Below are positions 1 through 7,901 of a stretch of 42,378 nt of DNA, piece after piece; position 1 is the stretch's first letter; each line of letters starts with the position of its first letter. The stretch covers positions 1 through 42,378 of the forward strand of contig CAKTZI010000034.1 in the NCBI GenBank assembly GCA_934635385.1, given 5' to 3'. Source of the DNA: an uncultured Kiritimatiellota bacterium (lineage in GTDB: Bacteria; Verrucomicrobiota; Kiritimatiellia; RFP12; UBA1067). The notes under the pieces were generated by a model. The model searched no databases. It had not been told where the DNA came from and worked only from the letters and a program-made list of their open reading frames with translations. The translations under genes were made by a program, and so were the position numbers.

Positions 1-273
1 CCGATCTCCGACACGACGATCATGGCCTCGGCGGGCGCGCAGTGCAACCACATCGTCCACGTGAACACGCAGCTGCCGTATGCGCTGACGGTGGCGGCGG
101 TCTCGTTTTTCGCCTACATCGCCGCGCCGTTCGTCGGCTCGGTGTGGATCGCGCTGCCGCTGGCAATCTGCCTCATGCTCGCGACGCTCTTCTTCCTCAA
201 GCTCATCCTCAAGGGCCCGGCGGATGGCGCGGCGGACGCGATTTCCCACAAACTCAACCAAATCAAAGGATAA
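1..273 (+). CDS. Na+/H+ antiporter NhaC family, C-terminal end (5' part outside window)
   Basis: The frame is open from base 1 to TAA at 271-273, so only about 90 C-terminal residues are visible. It begins in the stretch ISDTTIMASAGAQCNHIVHV and continues with TQLPYALTVAA, which closely resembles the conserved late transmembrane region of NhaC-type antiporters (typically SPISDTT..SSAGA..DH..HV.TQLPYA). Two hydrophobic segments follow, then a short charged tail. The family exchanges cytoplasmic Na+ for H+ across the inner membrane. The next gene begins 8 bp downstream, so co-transcription with the amino-acid ABC genes is possible. The ATG at 22 is internal to the protein. Confidence 0.78.
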   Translation, partial: PISDTTIMASAGAQCNHIVHVNTQLPYALTVAAVSFFAYIAAPFVGSVWIALPLAICLMLATLFFLKLILKGPADGAADAISHKLNQIKG

Positions 274-280
274 AACGAAC

Positions 281-1018
281 ATGAAGAAACTGATGATTGC
301 ATTGGCGGCGGTGGCGACCCTCTGCGGCTGCGCGAAGAACGACGCGAACACCCTCAAGATGATCACCGAGGCGACCTTCCCGCCCTACGAGTTCCTGCGC
401 GGACAGGAGATCGTCGGCATCGACGTCGAGATCTGCAAGGCCGTCGCGGCGAAGATGGGCAAGACGTTCGCGGTCGAGAACGTCGACTTCGATTCCGTCA
501 TTCCCTCGGTCATGTCCGGCAAGGCCGACATCGCGGCGGCGGGCATCACGGTGACGGAAGACCGCAAGAAGAACGTCGATTTCTCCGACGTCTACGCGAA
601 GACGGAGATCGTCCTCATCTACAAGAAGTCCGCGCCGCTCCTGACGGCGGCGGACTGCAAGGGCAAGCGCATCGGCGTGCAGGGCGGCAACACCGCCGAG
701 ACGATCGTGATCGAGCAGTTCAAGCAGGAGCCGGAGCGCTTCCGCTCGGCGGCCGAGGCGTGCGCGGCACTGAAGGCGGGCCGCTGCGATGCGGTTCTGG
801 TGGACGTGGAGCCGGCGAAGAACTGCGTCCTCGGCGAGACCGAGCTCGCGATCGCGCCGACGCCGATCAACCTGGAGGAATACGCCATCGCGATCAAGAA
901 GGGGCGTCCCGACCTGCTGAAGGCGATCAACGAGACGATTGCCGAACTCAAGGCGAGCGGCAAGATGGCGGCGATCCGCGCGCAGTACACGAAGGAGGCG
1001 GACGCGCTGAAGAAGTGA
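281..1018 (+). CDS. Amino-acid ABC transporter substrate-binding lipoprotein (first copy)
   Basis: This 245-residue family 3 (SBP_bac_3) periplasmic binding protein has a short signal peptide ending in the lipobox LCGC, with Cys17 as the lipidated residue, so it should be anchored on the periplasmic side of the inner membrane. Family signatures are FPPYEF near the start, IVGIDVEICKAVAAK, and GKADIAAAGITVTEDRKK. The family binds polar amino acids and delivers them to a permease of the type found at 2020. The start is set at the ATG at 281, which gives a clean signal peptide; an in-frame start at 224 would overlap the antiporter gene. A close paralogue follows at 1156. The ligand cannot be told from sequence. 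Confidence 0.88.
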   Translation: MKKLMIALAAVATLCGCAKNDANTLKMITEATFPPYEFLRGQEIVGIDVEICKAVAAKMGKTFAVENVDFDSVIPSVMSGKADIAAAGITVTEDRKKNVDFSDVYAKTEIVLIYKKSAPLLTAADCKGKRIGVQGGNTAETIVIEQFKQEPERFRSAAEACAALKAGRCDAVLVDVEPAKNCVLGETELAIAPTPINLEEYAIAIKKGRPDLLKAINETIAELKASGKMAAIRAQYTKEADALKK

Positions 1019-1026
1019 AGAGAAGG

Positions 1027-1105
1027 GTCGAATAATCGAATGATCGAATAATCGAATGATCGAATCGGCGAATGGTCGAATGGTTGAATAATCGAATGAT
1101 CGAAT
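1027..1105 (+). repeat. 8-bp tandem repeat array, consensus nTCGAATn, about 10 units
   Basis: Ten consecutive octamers of the form (a/g)TCGAAT(a/g) fill most of the 137-bp gap between the two binding-protein genes. The core CGAAT is kept in every unit and the dinucleotides between cores vary (aa, ga, gg). A second array of the same unit lies at 1890-2001. The minus strand reads through as low-complexity FDYSTIRPFDHS peptides, which are not real protein. Confidence 0.9.
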
Positions 1106-1106
1106 T

Positions 1107-1134
1107 TGAGATCTGAGATCTGAAATCTGAAATT
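1107..1134 (+). repeat. 7-bp tandem repeat, TGARATC x4
   Basis: Four heptamers (TGAGATC twice, TGAAATC, TGAAATT) directly follow the octamer array. They end shortly before the ribosome-binding site (GAGAGG, about 1144-1149) of the next gene. Confidence 0.8.
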
Positions 1135-1155
1135 AAGAAATAGAGAGAGGCGAAA

Positions 1156-1890
1156 ATGAAGAAACTGATGGTTGCATTCGCGGCGGCGGCGCTGCTCGCG
1201 GGCTGTGCGAAGAAAGACGAGACCCTCAAGATGATCACCGAGGCGACGTTCCCGCCCTATGAGTTCCTGCGCGGACAGGAGATCGTCGGCATCGACGTCG
1301 AGATCTGCAAGGCCGTCGCGGCGAAGCTCGGCCGGGCGTTCTCGGTCGAGTCGGTCAACTTCGACTCCGTCATTCCGACGGTCATTTCCGGCAAGGCCGA
1401 CCTCGCGGCCGCCGGCATTACGATCACGGAAGACCGCAAGAAGAACGTCGACTTCTCGATCCCCTACGTGAAGACGGGCGTCGTGTTCGTCTACAAGAAG
1501 GCGATGCCGTATGCGAAGGGCGAGGACGCGAAGGGCAAGAAGGTCGGCGTGCAGAGCGGCACGACGAGCGAGTCGTTCGTGACGGACGAGCTCAAGCAGC
1601 AGCCGGAGCGCTTCGACTCGCCGGCGGCGGCCGTCGCGGCGCTGAAGGCCGGACGCGTCGATGTCGTCATTGCGGACATCGATCCGGCGAAGAACTGCGT
1701 GAAGGGCGAACCCGACCTCGCGCTGTCGGGCTTCATCACGTCCGAGGAGTACGCCGTCGCGATCCGCAAGGGCCAGCCGGAGCTGCTGAAGGCGATCAAC
1801 GAGACGATCGCCGAGGTGAAGGCCGACGGACGGCTCGCGAAGTGGGTCGCCGACTACACGGCCGAGGCGGACAGGCTGAAAGAGAAATGA
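1156..1890 (+). CDS. Amino-acid ABC transporter substrate-binding lipoprotein (second copy)
   Basis: This 244-residue paralogue of the protein at 281 has lipobox LAGC with Cys17. It shares the same core, TEATFPPYEFLRGQEIVGID, but diverges in the second lobe (SEEYAVAIRKGQPELLKAIN), where ligand preference may differ. A 105-bp block near the 5' end (1222-1326) is almost identical in DNA to 350-454 of the first copy, with two differences, while the remainder has drifted. GAGAGG about 7 bp before the ATG is the ribosome-binding site. Together with the permease at 2020 it forms an importer operon that lacks an ATPase gene in this window. Confidence 0.88.
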   Translation: MKKLMVAFAAAALLAGCAKKDETLKMITEATFPPYEFLRGQEIVGIDVEICKAVAAKLGRAFSVESVNFDSVIPTVISGKADLAAAGITITEDRKKNVDFSIPYVKTGVVFVYKKAMPYAKGEDAKGKKVGVQSGTTSESFVTDELKQQPERFDSPAAAVAALKAGRVDVVIADIDPAKNCVKGEPDLALSGFITSEEYAVAIRKGQPELLKAINETIAEVKADGRLAKWVADYTAEADRLKEK

Positions 1891-2001
1891 TCGAATAATC
1901 GAATGGTCGAATGGTCGAATCGTCGAATAATCGAATGGTCGAATCGTCGAATAATCGAATCGACGAATGAACGAATTGTCGAATGCGAGAATGAGCGAAT
2001 C
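1890..2001 (+). repeat. 8-bp tandem repeat array, consensus nTCGAATn, about 14 units
   Basis: About fourteen octamers begin at the stop codon of the second binding-protein gene and run to 18 bp before the permease start. The first nine units match TCGAAT closely; the last five are degenerate (GACGAAT, AACGAAT, CGAGAAT, AGCGAAT). Its unit and phase match the array at 1027-1105, so both arrays probably arose by the same slippage or copying process. Confidence 0.9.
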
Positions 2002-2019
2002 GCGCGGTGAAGAGGTTTC

Positions 2020-2727
2020 ATGATTCAGTCCTTTATCGATGACTTTCAGCTGTGCTTCGTCAAGAACGGGCGCTGGCACTACCTGTGGAACGGGCTTGGC
2101 GTCACGCTGGAAGTCGCGCTGACGGCGATTGCGCTCGGCCTCCTGATCGGCTTCCTCGTCGCGATCATCCGCTCGTCGCACGACAAGTACGGGCGCTTCC
2201 CCATCCTCAACGCGCTCGCGAAAGTCTACCTGACGATCATTCGCGGTACGCCGATGGTGGTGCAGCTTCTCATCTGCTACTTCATCATCCTGAAGTCGCT
2301 CGACAAGGTGGTCGTCGCGATCCTTGCGTTCGGCATCAACTCGGGCGCGTACCAGGCGGAGATCCTGCGCGCGGGCATCATGTCCATCGACCCCGGCCAG
2401 ATGGAGGCGGGGCGCGCGCTCGGTCTCGGCTACTGGAAGACGATGCTCAAGATCATCCTGCCGCAGGCGATCCGCAACGTGCTGCCCGCCCTCGGCAACG
2501 AGTTCATCGTGCTGATGAAGGACACGTCGATCGTCGGCTACATCGCGCTCTGCGACCTCGCCAAGGGCGGCGACATCATCCGCTCGCAGACGTATTCCGT
2601 CTACACGCCGTACCTGACGGTCGCGGCGATCTACCTCGCGCTCGTGATGACGTTCACGTGGCTTCTCGGCAAGCTGGAGCGCCACCTGCGCAACACCGGC
2701 GCCGATCCCGTGCACAACGACTCGTGA
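2020..2727 (+). CDS. Amino-acid ABC transporter permease (HisM/GlnP family)
   Basis: This 235-residue inner-membrane permease has an N-terminal hydrophobic segment after LWNGLGVTLEVALTAIALGL and further membrane segments of the BPD_transp_1 fold. The EAA loop that contacts the ATPase reads EAGRALGLGYWKTMLKIILP, followed by QAIRNVLPALGNEF. TIIRGTPMVVQL is the usual family signature. AGAGG sits about 6 bp before the ATG. No ATP-binding subunit follows: a terminator starts 50 bp after the stop. The transporter must therefore borrow an ATPase encoded elsewhere. Confidence 0.9.
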   Translation: MIQSFIDDFQLCFVKNGRWHYLWNGLGVTLEVALTAIALGLLIGFLVAIIRSSHDKYGRFPILNALAKVYLTIIRGTPMVVQLLICYFIILKSLDKVVVAILAFGINSGAYQAEILRAGIMSIDPGQMEAGRALGLGYWKTMLKIILPQAIRNVLPALGNEFIVLMKDTSIVGYIALCDLAKGGDIIRSQTYSVYTPYLTVAAIYLALVMTFTWLLGKLERHLRNTGADPVHNDS

Positions 2728-2777
2728 GAGGCGCGCGGCGACATCCGCCTTTTCCGTCCGTTTCCGCATGCAAAGTC

Positions 2778-2818
2778 CCCGCAATGCCTGTCTAGACAGG
2801 TCTTGCGGGCCATTTTTT
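2778..2818 (+). terminator. Intrinsic terminator after the ABC operon
   Basis: A hairpin with arms CCCGCAA (2778-2784) and TTGCGGG (2803-2809), and an inner stem CCTGTC/GACAGG (2787-2792/2795-2800), is followed by a run of six T at 2813-2818. This is the clearest Rho-independent terminator in the window. Confidence 0.85.
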
Positions 2819-2823
2819 GATTG

Positions 2824-2832
2824 TGATACAAT
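2824..2832 (+). promoter_or_regulatory. Extended -10 promoter (TGATACAAT)
   Basis: TGA-TACAAT lies just after the terminator. The predicted start of transcription near 2839 leaves a leader of about 32 nt, with GGAGACG as ribosome-binding site before the ATG at 2872. Confidence 0.55.
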
Positions 2833-2871
2833 AGCGGCATCCAGTCAGAAAGCGAACGAAGGAGACGAACG

Positions 2872-3159
2872 ATGAATCCACGACAAATGAAGATGATGAG
2901 CGCGGCGGTCGTGTACTTGCTGTCGGCGTCGGGTGCCGTGGGCGGCATTTCGGCCGAAGGGTACGACGTGATCCGTCGCACGGGGGACAGGTCTGTCCTC
3001 GTCTGGTGTGGGAGCGGACAGGTGCGGGTCTCCGAACCCTGCACGGTCGATCTGCTGCTGGTCGGCGGTGGCGGCGGCGGCAACGCCCGTGGCGGCGACG
3101 GCGTGGTCATCATCCGCTACAAGAAGTCGCCCTGTGGCCTGACGGTGGTGATTCGCTAG
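2872..3159 (+). CDS. Small secreted glycine-rich protein (miniature form)
   Basis: This 95-residue protein has an N-terminal hydrophobic signal-like segment (VYLLSASGAVGGISA). The rest holds the two ends of a glycine-rich domain: VDLLLVGGGGGGNARGG and then GDGVVIIRYKK. In the large glycine-rich surface proteins that I associate with this bacterial group, these two motifs flank a long Gly-rich middle; here they are directly joined. GGAG precedes the ATG. The hydrolase gene follows 14 bp downstream. The function is unknown; it may be a remnant or a minimal surface protein. Confidence 0.6.
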   Translation: MNPRQMKMMSAAVVYLLSASGAVGGISAEGYDVIRRTGDRSVLVWCGSGQVRVSEPCTVDLLLVGGGGGGNARGGDGVVIIRYKKSPCGLTVVIR

Positions 3160-3173
3160 AAAGGGACGATACC

Positions 3174-5627
3174 ATGAAGAGACAGACACGGGGAATTTGG
3201 GTGGCGGTCGTCCTGATGCTGGTCGGCGGGATTGGGGCGACGGGGCGCGCCGCCGTCATGACCGAGGCGCCGGGATGGACGTTCACGGATGCGGAGCGTC
3301 CGGTCTTTCGTTTGGATTGTCCGAAAGCGCGCGTCCAGTGGTCGCTGGAGAACTGGAAGGGCGAGACCGTTCGACAGGGCGACTGGCCGCGCAACGGTAC
3401 GCTCGCGTTGGATCGTCTGCCCGCCGGCTACTACCGCGTGTGCTGTTCGGACGCCGCCGGACAGGCTGCCGAGACCTTCACCTTCTGCGTGACGCCGGCC
3501 GCGCGCTGTCGTGCGCCCGACTCGTTCTTCGCCGCCGACGCCGCGATCTCCGGCTGCTCGCGCCGAGGGGCCTACGACTGTCCGTGGTACGACGGGGACT
3601 GTCCCCGCGTGACCGCCGAGCTGCTCGGAAAGTGCGGTTTCGTCCATACCCGCGAGCGTCTGGAATGGGGAAACTTCATTTCGCCGAAGAAAGGCGTGCG
3701 GGACTTCTCCCGTTACCTTCACACCGCCGCATGGATGAAGACGAACGGCGTCGTCAGCACGGGGTGCTTCCATGACGCGCCGAACTGGAACCGCAAGCCG
3801 GGGAAGCGTCTGCCGGACGACCTCGTGGAACTTTACCGATTCATGGAGGACGCGGCGCGGACGTTTGACCCGTACTACGATTCGTGGGAGTTCTGGAACG
3901 AGCCGGAGCTGGGCTCGACCTGCGAGCCGGTCTGGGAGTACGTCGCGGCTCTGAAGGCGTTTGCGCTCGGCGCCCGCGCCGGCAGTGCGCGGACGATCAT
4001 CCTGCCGGGCTCCTTCTCGACGATCGAGCACGGCGGCTACGCGCAGACCCTGTTTGACGGCGATGCCGCGAAATACGTGCAGGCGTTCAACCTGCACACC
4101 TACTTCCCGCCGCGCGGCTACGACGCCTGGCACCGCGACGTCAAGGCGTTTCTGGCGGAGGCGGGCATTCCCGACTGGCAGATCTGGCTGACGGAAAGCG
4201 GCACCAATATGGAGGGCAACGGACTCGCCGACGGCATCCGCGCAGGCACGAAGGCGCACACGCCGGAGCAGGAGATGATACTCGCCGAGTTCTATCCGAA
4301 GAGCTGCATTCTCCACCAGCAGGGCGGCATCTTCCGCAACTGGTACTTCATGTTCGGCTGCTACAACGAGCAGGGCGGTCGCCGCGACTGGGGCTCCATG
4401 CGCCGGGACGGGACGGTCAAGCCGATTCACGCCTCGATGGCGGCGATATCCTCGGTGCTTGGCGACGCCCGGCTGCTGGGCGAGAAGCGAATCGCCGAGG
4501 GTGTGCGCGCTTTCGTCTACCAGAAGCCGGACAAGTCGCACGTCCTGGCCTTCTGGAGTCTGAGCGAAGTCGATCGCGGCGTCGGGGTCGTTCGCATGAG
4601 CGACGGCGTGACCAAGGCGTTCTCGCTCGCGGTTCCGTCCGGCAAGTATCGCCTGATCGACATGATGGGCACGCCGTCGGTCGTCAAGGCCGGGCGCGAC
4701 GGACTGCGCCTGTCGGCGCGGCGCTTTCCGCAGTACCTGACGGGACTAAAGGCGCTCAAGGCCGACGTGCCGCCGCTGGATGCGGGGCGGCTGGCGCACT
4801 ATGTGCCGAAGGCGAACGAGGACTTGTCCGTCGTGATCCGTCCCGAGACGCATCCGGACGACTTCAACATCACCGGCGGCAAGCGCATCGCGGAACTGCA
4901 CAAGGAGACGGGGCGCATCCGCCTGGAGGTCTGGAACCTGTCGGCACAGGCGAAGCGGGGACGACTGGGACTGCGCGGCGGCACGTTCGCCGGGCTGCCG
5001 CCGGAGGTCGCGCTGGAACCGTGGGGCAAGACGGTGCTGGACGTGGCCTATCGGCCTGAAGCCGGCGACCGCGTGAACTTCGACCTCGACATCGCCGGCC
5101 TCTTCGACGGACGGCGCACGTCGCGCATACGGATTCCCGTCATCTACAACTGGCGTTTCATGCAGAGCTGTCGCGCCGTGCCGCTGCCGAGGCTCGACAG
5201 CCCGGAGGCGTGGACTCGCAACGACTCGGCCCAGTCTTACAGGTGCTCGTGGGACGAGAAGGAGCGCGCCGTCCTCTTCGAGGCCGAGTGGGACGGCACG
5301 ACGGGGCAGTGGTTCTATCCGATCGTCAAGCTGGCGGACGACGAGTCGTTTGAGGGCGCGCGCTACGTCGAGTTCGAGGCGAAGAGCTGGCAGGACAAGG
5401 TTGAGAACGACATGGGGCACGTGCAGCTGATGCTGCTCTACGGCAAGGATGGGGCGGACGGGACGAAGAACGCCGGGTTCCGCGCGCCCGGCTTCGAGTG
5501 GGAGAAGCGCACGGCGGCGCTGCCGTCCGACGCGGGCGGCGTGCGCCAGTTCCGCCTCGGCTTTTTGCCGTATGGACACCAGCTGAAGCTCTGGCTGCGC
5601 AATTTCAAGATCCTGAAAGACAAATGA
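3174..5627 (+). CDS. Secreted clan GH-A glycoside hydrolase-like protein
   Basis: This 817-residue protein has a signal peptide of about 27 residues (MKRQTRGIWVAVVLMLVGG...), an N-terminal beta domain, a (beta/alpha)8 catalytic domain at roughly 125-470, and C-terminal beta domains. Two glutamates fit the clan A pattern: WEFWNEPE with Glu243 as acid/base and IWLTESGTN with Glu341 as nucleophile. The layout resembles GH39-type and related families, but I cannot assign one. The chosen ATG at 3174 gives a proper signal peptide; the reading frame also extends upstream to 3006 without one. The alpha-L-rhamnosidase gene follows closely, so both probably act on the same plant or mucosal glycan. The substrate is not determined. 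Confidence 0.7.
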   Translation: MKRQTRGIWVAVVLMLVGGIGATGRAAVMTEAPGWTFTDAERPVFRLDCPKARVQWSLENWKGETVRQGDWPRNGTLALDRLPAGYYRVCCSDAAGQAAETFTFCVTPAARCRAPDSFFAADAAISGCSRRGAYDCPWYDGDCPRVTAELLGKCGFVHTRERLEWGNFISPKKGVRDFSRYLHTAAWMKTNGVVSTGCFHDAPNWNRKPGKRLPDDLVELYRFMEDAARTFDPYYDSWEFWNEPELGSTCEPVWEYVAALKAFALGARAGSARTIILPGSFSTIEHGGYAQTLFDGDAAKYVQAFNLHTYFPPRGYDAWHRDVKAFLAEAGIPDWQIWLTESGTNMEGNGLADGIRAGTKAHTPEQEMILAEFYPKSCILHQQGGIFRNWYFMFGCYNEQGGRRDWGSMRRDGTVKPIHASMAAISSVLGDARLLGEKRIAEGVRAFVYQKPDKSHVLAFWSLSEVDRGVGVVRMSDGVTKAFSLAVPSGKYRLIDMMGTPSVVKAGRDGLRLSARRFPQYLTGLKALKADVPPLDAGRLAHYVPKANEDLSVVIRPETHPDDFNITGGKRIAELHKETGRIRLEVWNLSAQAKRGRLGLRGGTFAGLPPEVALEPWGKTVLDVAYRPEAGDRVNFDLDIAGLFDGRRTSRIRIPVIYNWRFMQSCRAVPLPRLDSPEAWTRNDSAQSYRCSWDEKERAVLFEAEWDGTTGQWFYPIVKLADDESFEGARYVEFEAKSWQDKVENDMGHVQLMLLYGKDGADGTKNAGFRAPGFEWEKRTAALPSDAGGVRQFRLGFLPYGHQLKLWLRNFKILKDK

Positions 5628-5668
5628 GGTTTCAGACGATGACAAACGAAAAAAGAGGTTCGCGAACG

Positions 5669-7726
5669 ATGAAGAAAATGATTGGCCTGTCGATGCTGTT
5701 GGCGGCGGGCGGCGCTTCGGCCGCGTGGATTACGCATCCTGACATGGCGCACGTGAAGCCGCGCAACGTGTGGGCGCGTCAGCTGGAGCGCGGCAAGCTG
5801 TCGCCCGTCGACACGCATCTGCAGAACCGGCACTACCTCTTCCGCCGCACGTTCGATCTTGATGCCGTCGGGCGGGCGACCCTGCGCATCACGGCTGACG
5901 ACTACTACAAGCTCTACGTGAACGGCGCGTTCGTCGCCATGGGGCCGGCGGCGGGCACGACGGACTGCACCTACTACAACGTGATCGACCTGATGCCCTA
6001 TCTCGTGAAAGGTTGCAACACGATCGCCGTCCACACCTACTATCAGGGCCTCGTCAACCGCGTCTGGGTTTCGGGCGACAATCGCCACGGCCTCTGGCTG
6101 GAACTGGACGTGGACGGCGCGCGCGTCCTTGAAAGCGACGAGACGTTCAGGGTGGCGCGACACCGAGGCTATTCGGCGTTGGGGACGGCGGGCTACAGCA
6201 CGCAGTTCCTCGAATGCTACGATGCCGGTGCGCCGGAGGTCGGCTTCGAGCGTCCGGCGTTCGACGATGCGGACTGGACGGCGGCCGTGCGGCATCCGCT
6301 GGGCGGCGACTACCGTCTGGTCGAGCAGCCCTCGCCAATGGTCGTCACGGAGCGGATTGCGCCCGTCACGTCCGAACGGCTGGCGGACGGCGGCATTCGG
6401 CTCGATTTCGGCGGCATCTTCGTCGGCAGCGTCGCGTTCGCCGCGACCGGGAAGAAGGGTGCGGCGGTGGAGATCCGGTGCGGACAGGAGCTGAACGCGG
6501 ACGGCTCGGTGCGGCACAAGCTTCGGGCGAAATGCGACTACGTTGAGCGGATGGTGCTTTCCGGCGGGCCGCGCGACGTCCTGAACCAGTACGACTACAA
6601 GAGCTTCCGCTACGTAGAGCTTCTGCCGACACCGGGCGCGGCGGTCGATCCGGCCAGCGTCCGGCTCGTCGCGCGGCATCAGCCCTTCGACCTGAAGGCG
6701 TGGCCGACGTTCACGGATCCCGTGCTGCGCCCGGTGTGGGACTTGTGCGTCAACACGTTCCGCTACGGCGTCCAGGAGCAGATCATGGACTGCATGGAGC
6801 GCGAGAAGGGCTACTACCTCGGAGACGGCTGCTACACGATGCTGGCCTACTGTCGGCTGACGGAGGACTGGCGACAGGCGCGCAAGTTCTTCGACGACTT
6901 CCTGCGCACGAAGAAGATTGACCGTGGACTCGTCACGTGCGCAAACTGCTCGTTCATGCAGGAGATCGCCGAGTATCCGTTCATGATGGTGCTCTTTGCG
7001 CATTGGTACCTGGAGCTGACGGGCGACGCTGATTTCGTCGCCGCGCGCTTCGATGCGCTGGCGGATGTCGTCGATTCCTATCGCGAACGCTATGCGCGCG
7101 CGGACGGCCTGCTCGCCAACCTCGACAAGTGGTGCGTCGTCGAATGGCCGAAGAACTTCCAGGACGGCTACGACGCGGACGTCCGGGAGGGCAAGGTCTG
7201 CACGGACGTGCACAACGCGATCAACGCCTGGTACGTCGTCGCCGTGCGGAGCCTGAACGCAATGGCCGCGCGCCTCGGACGCAAGCCGTATGCGGACGTG
7301 CAGCCGTTGGCGGACGCCTTCCGCGCCGTCTTCTGGGATCCCGCGCGGCACCTGTTCGTTGATCGCGAGGGTTCGCGCCACGTGAGCCTGCCGGGGAACG
7401 TCTACGCGACCTTCGCGCGCCTTGCGCCGTCGGACGACACGGCCGCGCACGCCGCGTTTCTCGACCTCGTGAAGGAGAAAGGCTATTCGTCGATCAGCCT
7501 GTTCCAGTTCTTCCCGCTCTTCTGCTATTTGCGCGCGACGGGCGAGGAGGCGCTGCTGCACGGGCTGATCGCCTCGCCGGACGCCTGGCGACGCAACCTG
7601 CGCGAGGGCGCGACGCGCACGTTCGAGGGCTGGGGGCGGGACACGAAGTGGAACACGTCGCTCTTCCACCTGACGCTCGCCTCGGTCGCCGTCTTCCTGA
7701 CCGACACGCCGCTTCCCCTGCCGTGA
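5669..7726 (+). CDS. Secreted alpha-L-rhamnosidase-like protein (GH78 type)
   Basis: This 685-residue protein begins with a signal peptide (MKKMIGLSMLLAAGGASAA). Residues about 50-170 form a beta-sandwich (YYKLYVNGAFVAMGPAAG), and about 330-650 form the six-hairpin barrel of bacterial rhamnosidases. The segment MDCMEREKGYYLGDG (373-387) corresponds to the GH78 acidic motif usually seen as DCPQRDERLGWTGD, with Glu377, Glu379 and Asp386 as candidate catalytic acids. The enzyme would release terminal alpha-L-rhamnose outside the cytoplasm. An ATG at 5639 in the same frame is also possible, but it would put ten polar residues before the signal peptide. Confidence 0.75.
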   Translation: MKKMIGLSMLLAAGGASAAWITHPDMAHVKPRNVWARQLERGKLSPVDTHLQNRHYLFRRTFDLDAVGRATLRITADDYYKLYVNGAFVAMGPAAGTTDCTYYNVIDLMPYLVKGCNTIAVHTYYQGLVNRVWVSGDNRHGLWLELDVDGARVLESDETFRVARHRGYSALGTAGYSTQFLECYDAGAPEVGFERPAFDDADWTAAVRHPLGGDYRLVEQPSPMVVTERIAPVTSERLADGGIRLDFGGIFVGSVAFAATGKKGAAVEIRCGQELNADGSVRHKLRAKCDYVERMVLSGGPRDVLNQYDYKSFRYVELLPTPGAAVDPASVRLVARHQPFDLKAWPTFTDPVLRPVWDLCVNTFRYGVQEQIMDCMEREKGYYLGDGCYTMLAYCRLTEDWRQARKFFDDFLRTKKIDRGLVTCANCSFMQEIAEYPFMMVLFAHWYLELTGDADFVAARFDALADVVDSYRERYARADGLLANLDKWCVVEWPKNFQDGYDADVREGKVCTDVHNAINAWYVVAVRSLNAMAARLGRKPYADVQPLADAFRAVFWDPARHLFVDREGSRHVSLPGNVYATFARLAPSDDTAAHAAFLDLVKEKGYSSISLFQFFPLFCYLRATGEEALLHGLIASPDAWRRNLREGATRTFEGWGRDTKWNTSLFHLTLASVAVFLTDTPLPLP

Positions 7727-7748
7727 GCCGCATTCCGAGGCCTCCGGA

Positions 7749-7825
<77 letters not shown>

Positions 7826-7843
7826 TCGTTCGCGTAGTCGCAT

Positions 7844-7852
7844 AGTATACCA
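7844..7852 (-). promoter_or_regulatory. Extended -10 promoter for tRNA-Pro (TGGTATACT)
   Basis: On the minus strand TGG-TATACT ends 19 bp before the tRNA 5' end, giving a predicted pre-tRNA leader of about 12 nt. It forms a divergent pair with the argB promoter at 7883-7891. Confidence 0.7.
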
Positions 7853-7882
7853 TACTTTCGCTGTCCGTTGGGGGCGTTTTTT

Positions 7883-7891
7883 TGATATACT
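7883..7891 (+). promoter_or_regulatory. Extended -10 promoter for argB (TGATATACT)
   Basis: TGA-TATACT ends only 10 bp before the argB ATG at 7902. Transcription should start at about 7898-7899, leaving a leader of at most 4 nt and no room for a Shine-Dalgarno sequence. Confidence 0.6.
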
Positions 7892-7901
7892 ACACAAAAC
7901 A

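Noticed and set aside
1027..2001. Octamer arrays as a CRISPR array
   Set aside because: The units are only 8 bp with no spacers and no cas genes nearby.
619..2784. 721-codon minus-strand reading frame
   Set aside because: It runs antisense to the ABC genes and through the octamer repeats, giving low-complexity FDYSTIRPFDHS sequence; typical of GC-rich antisense frames.
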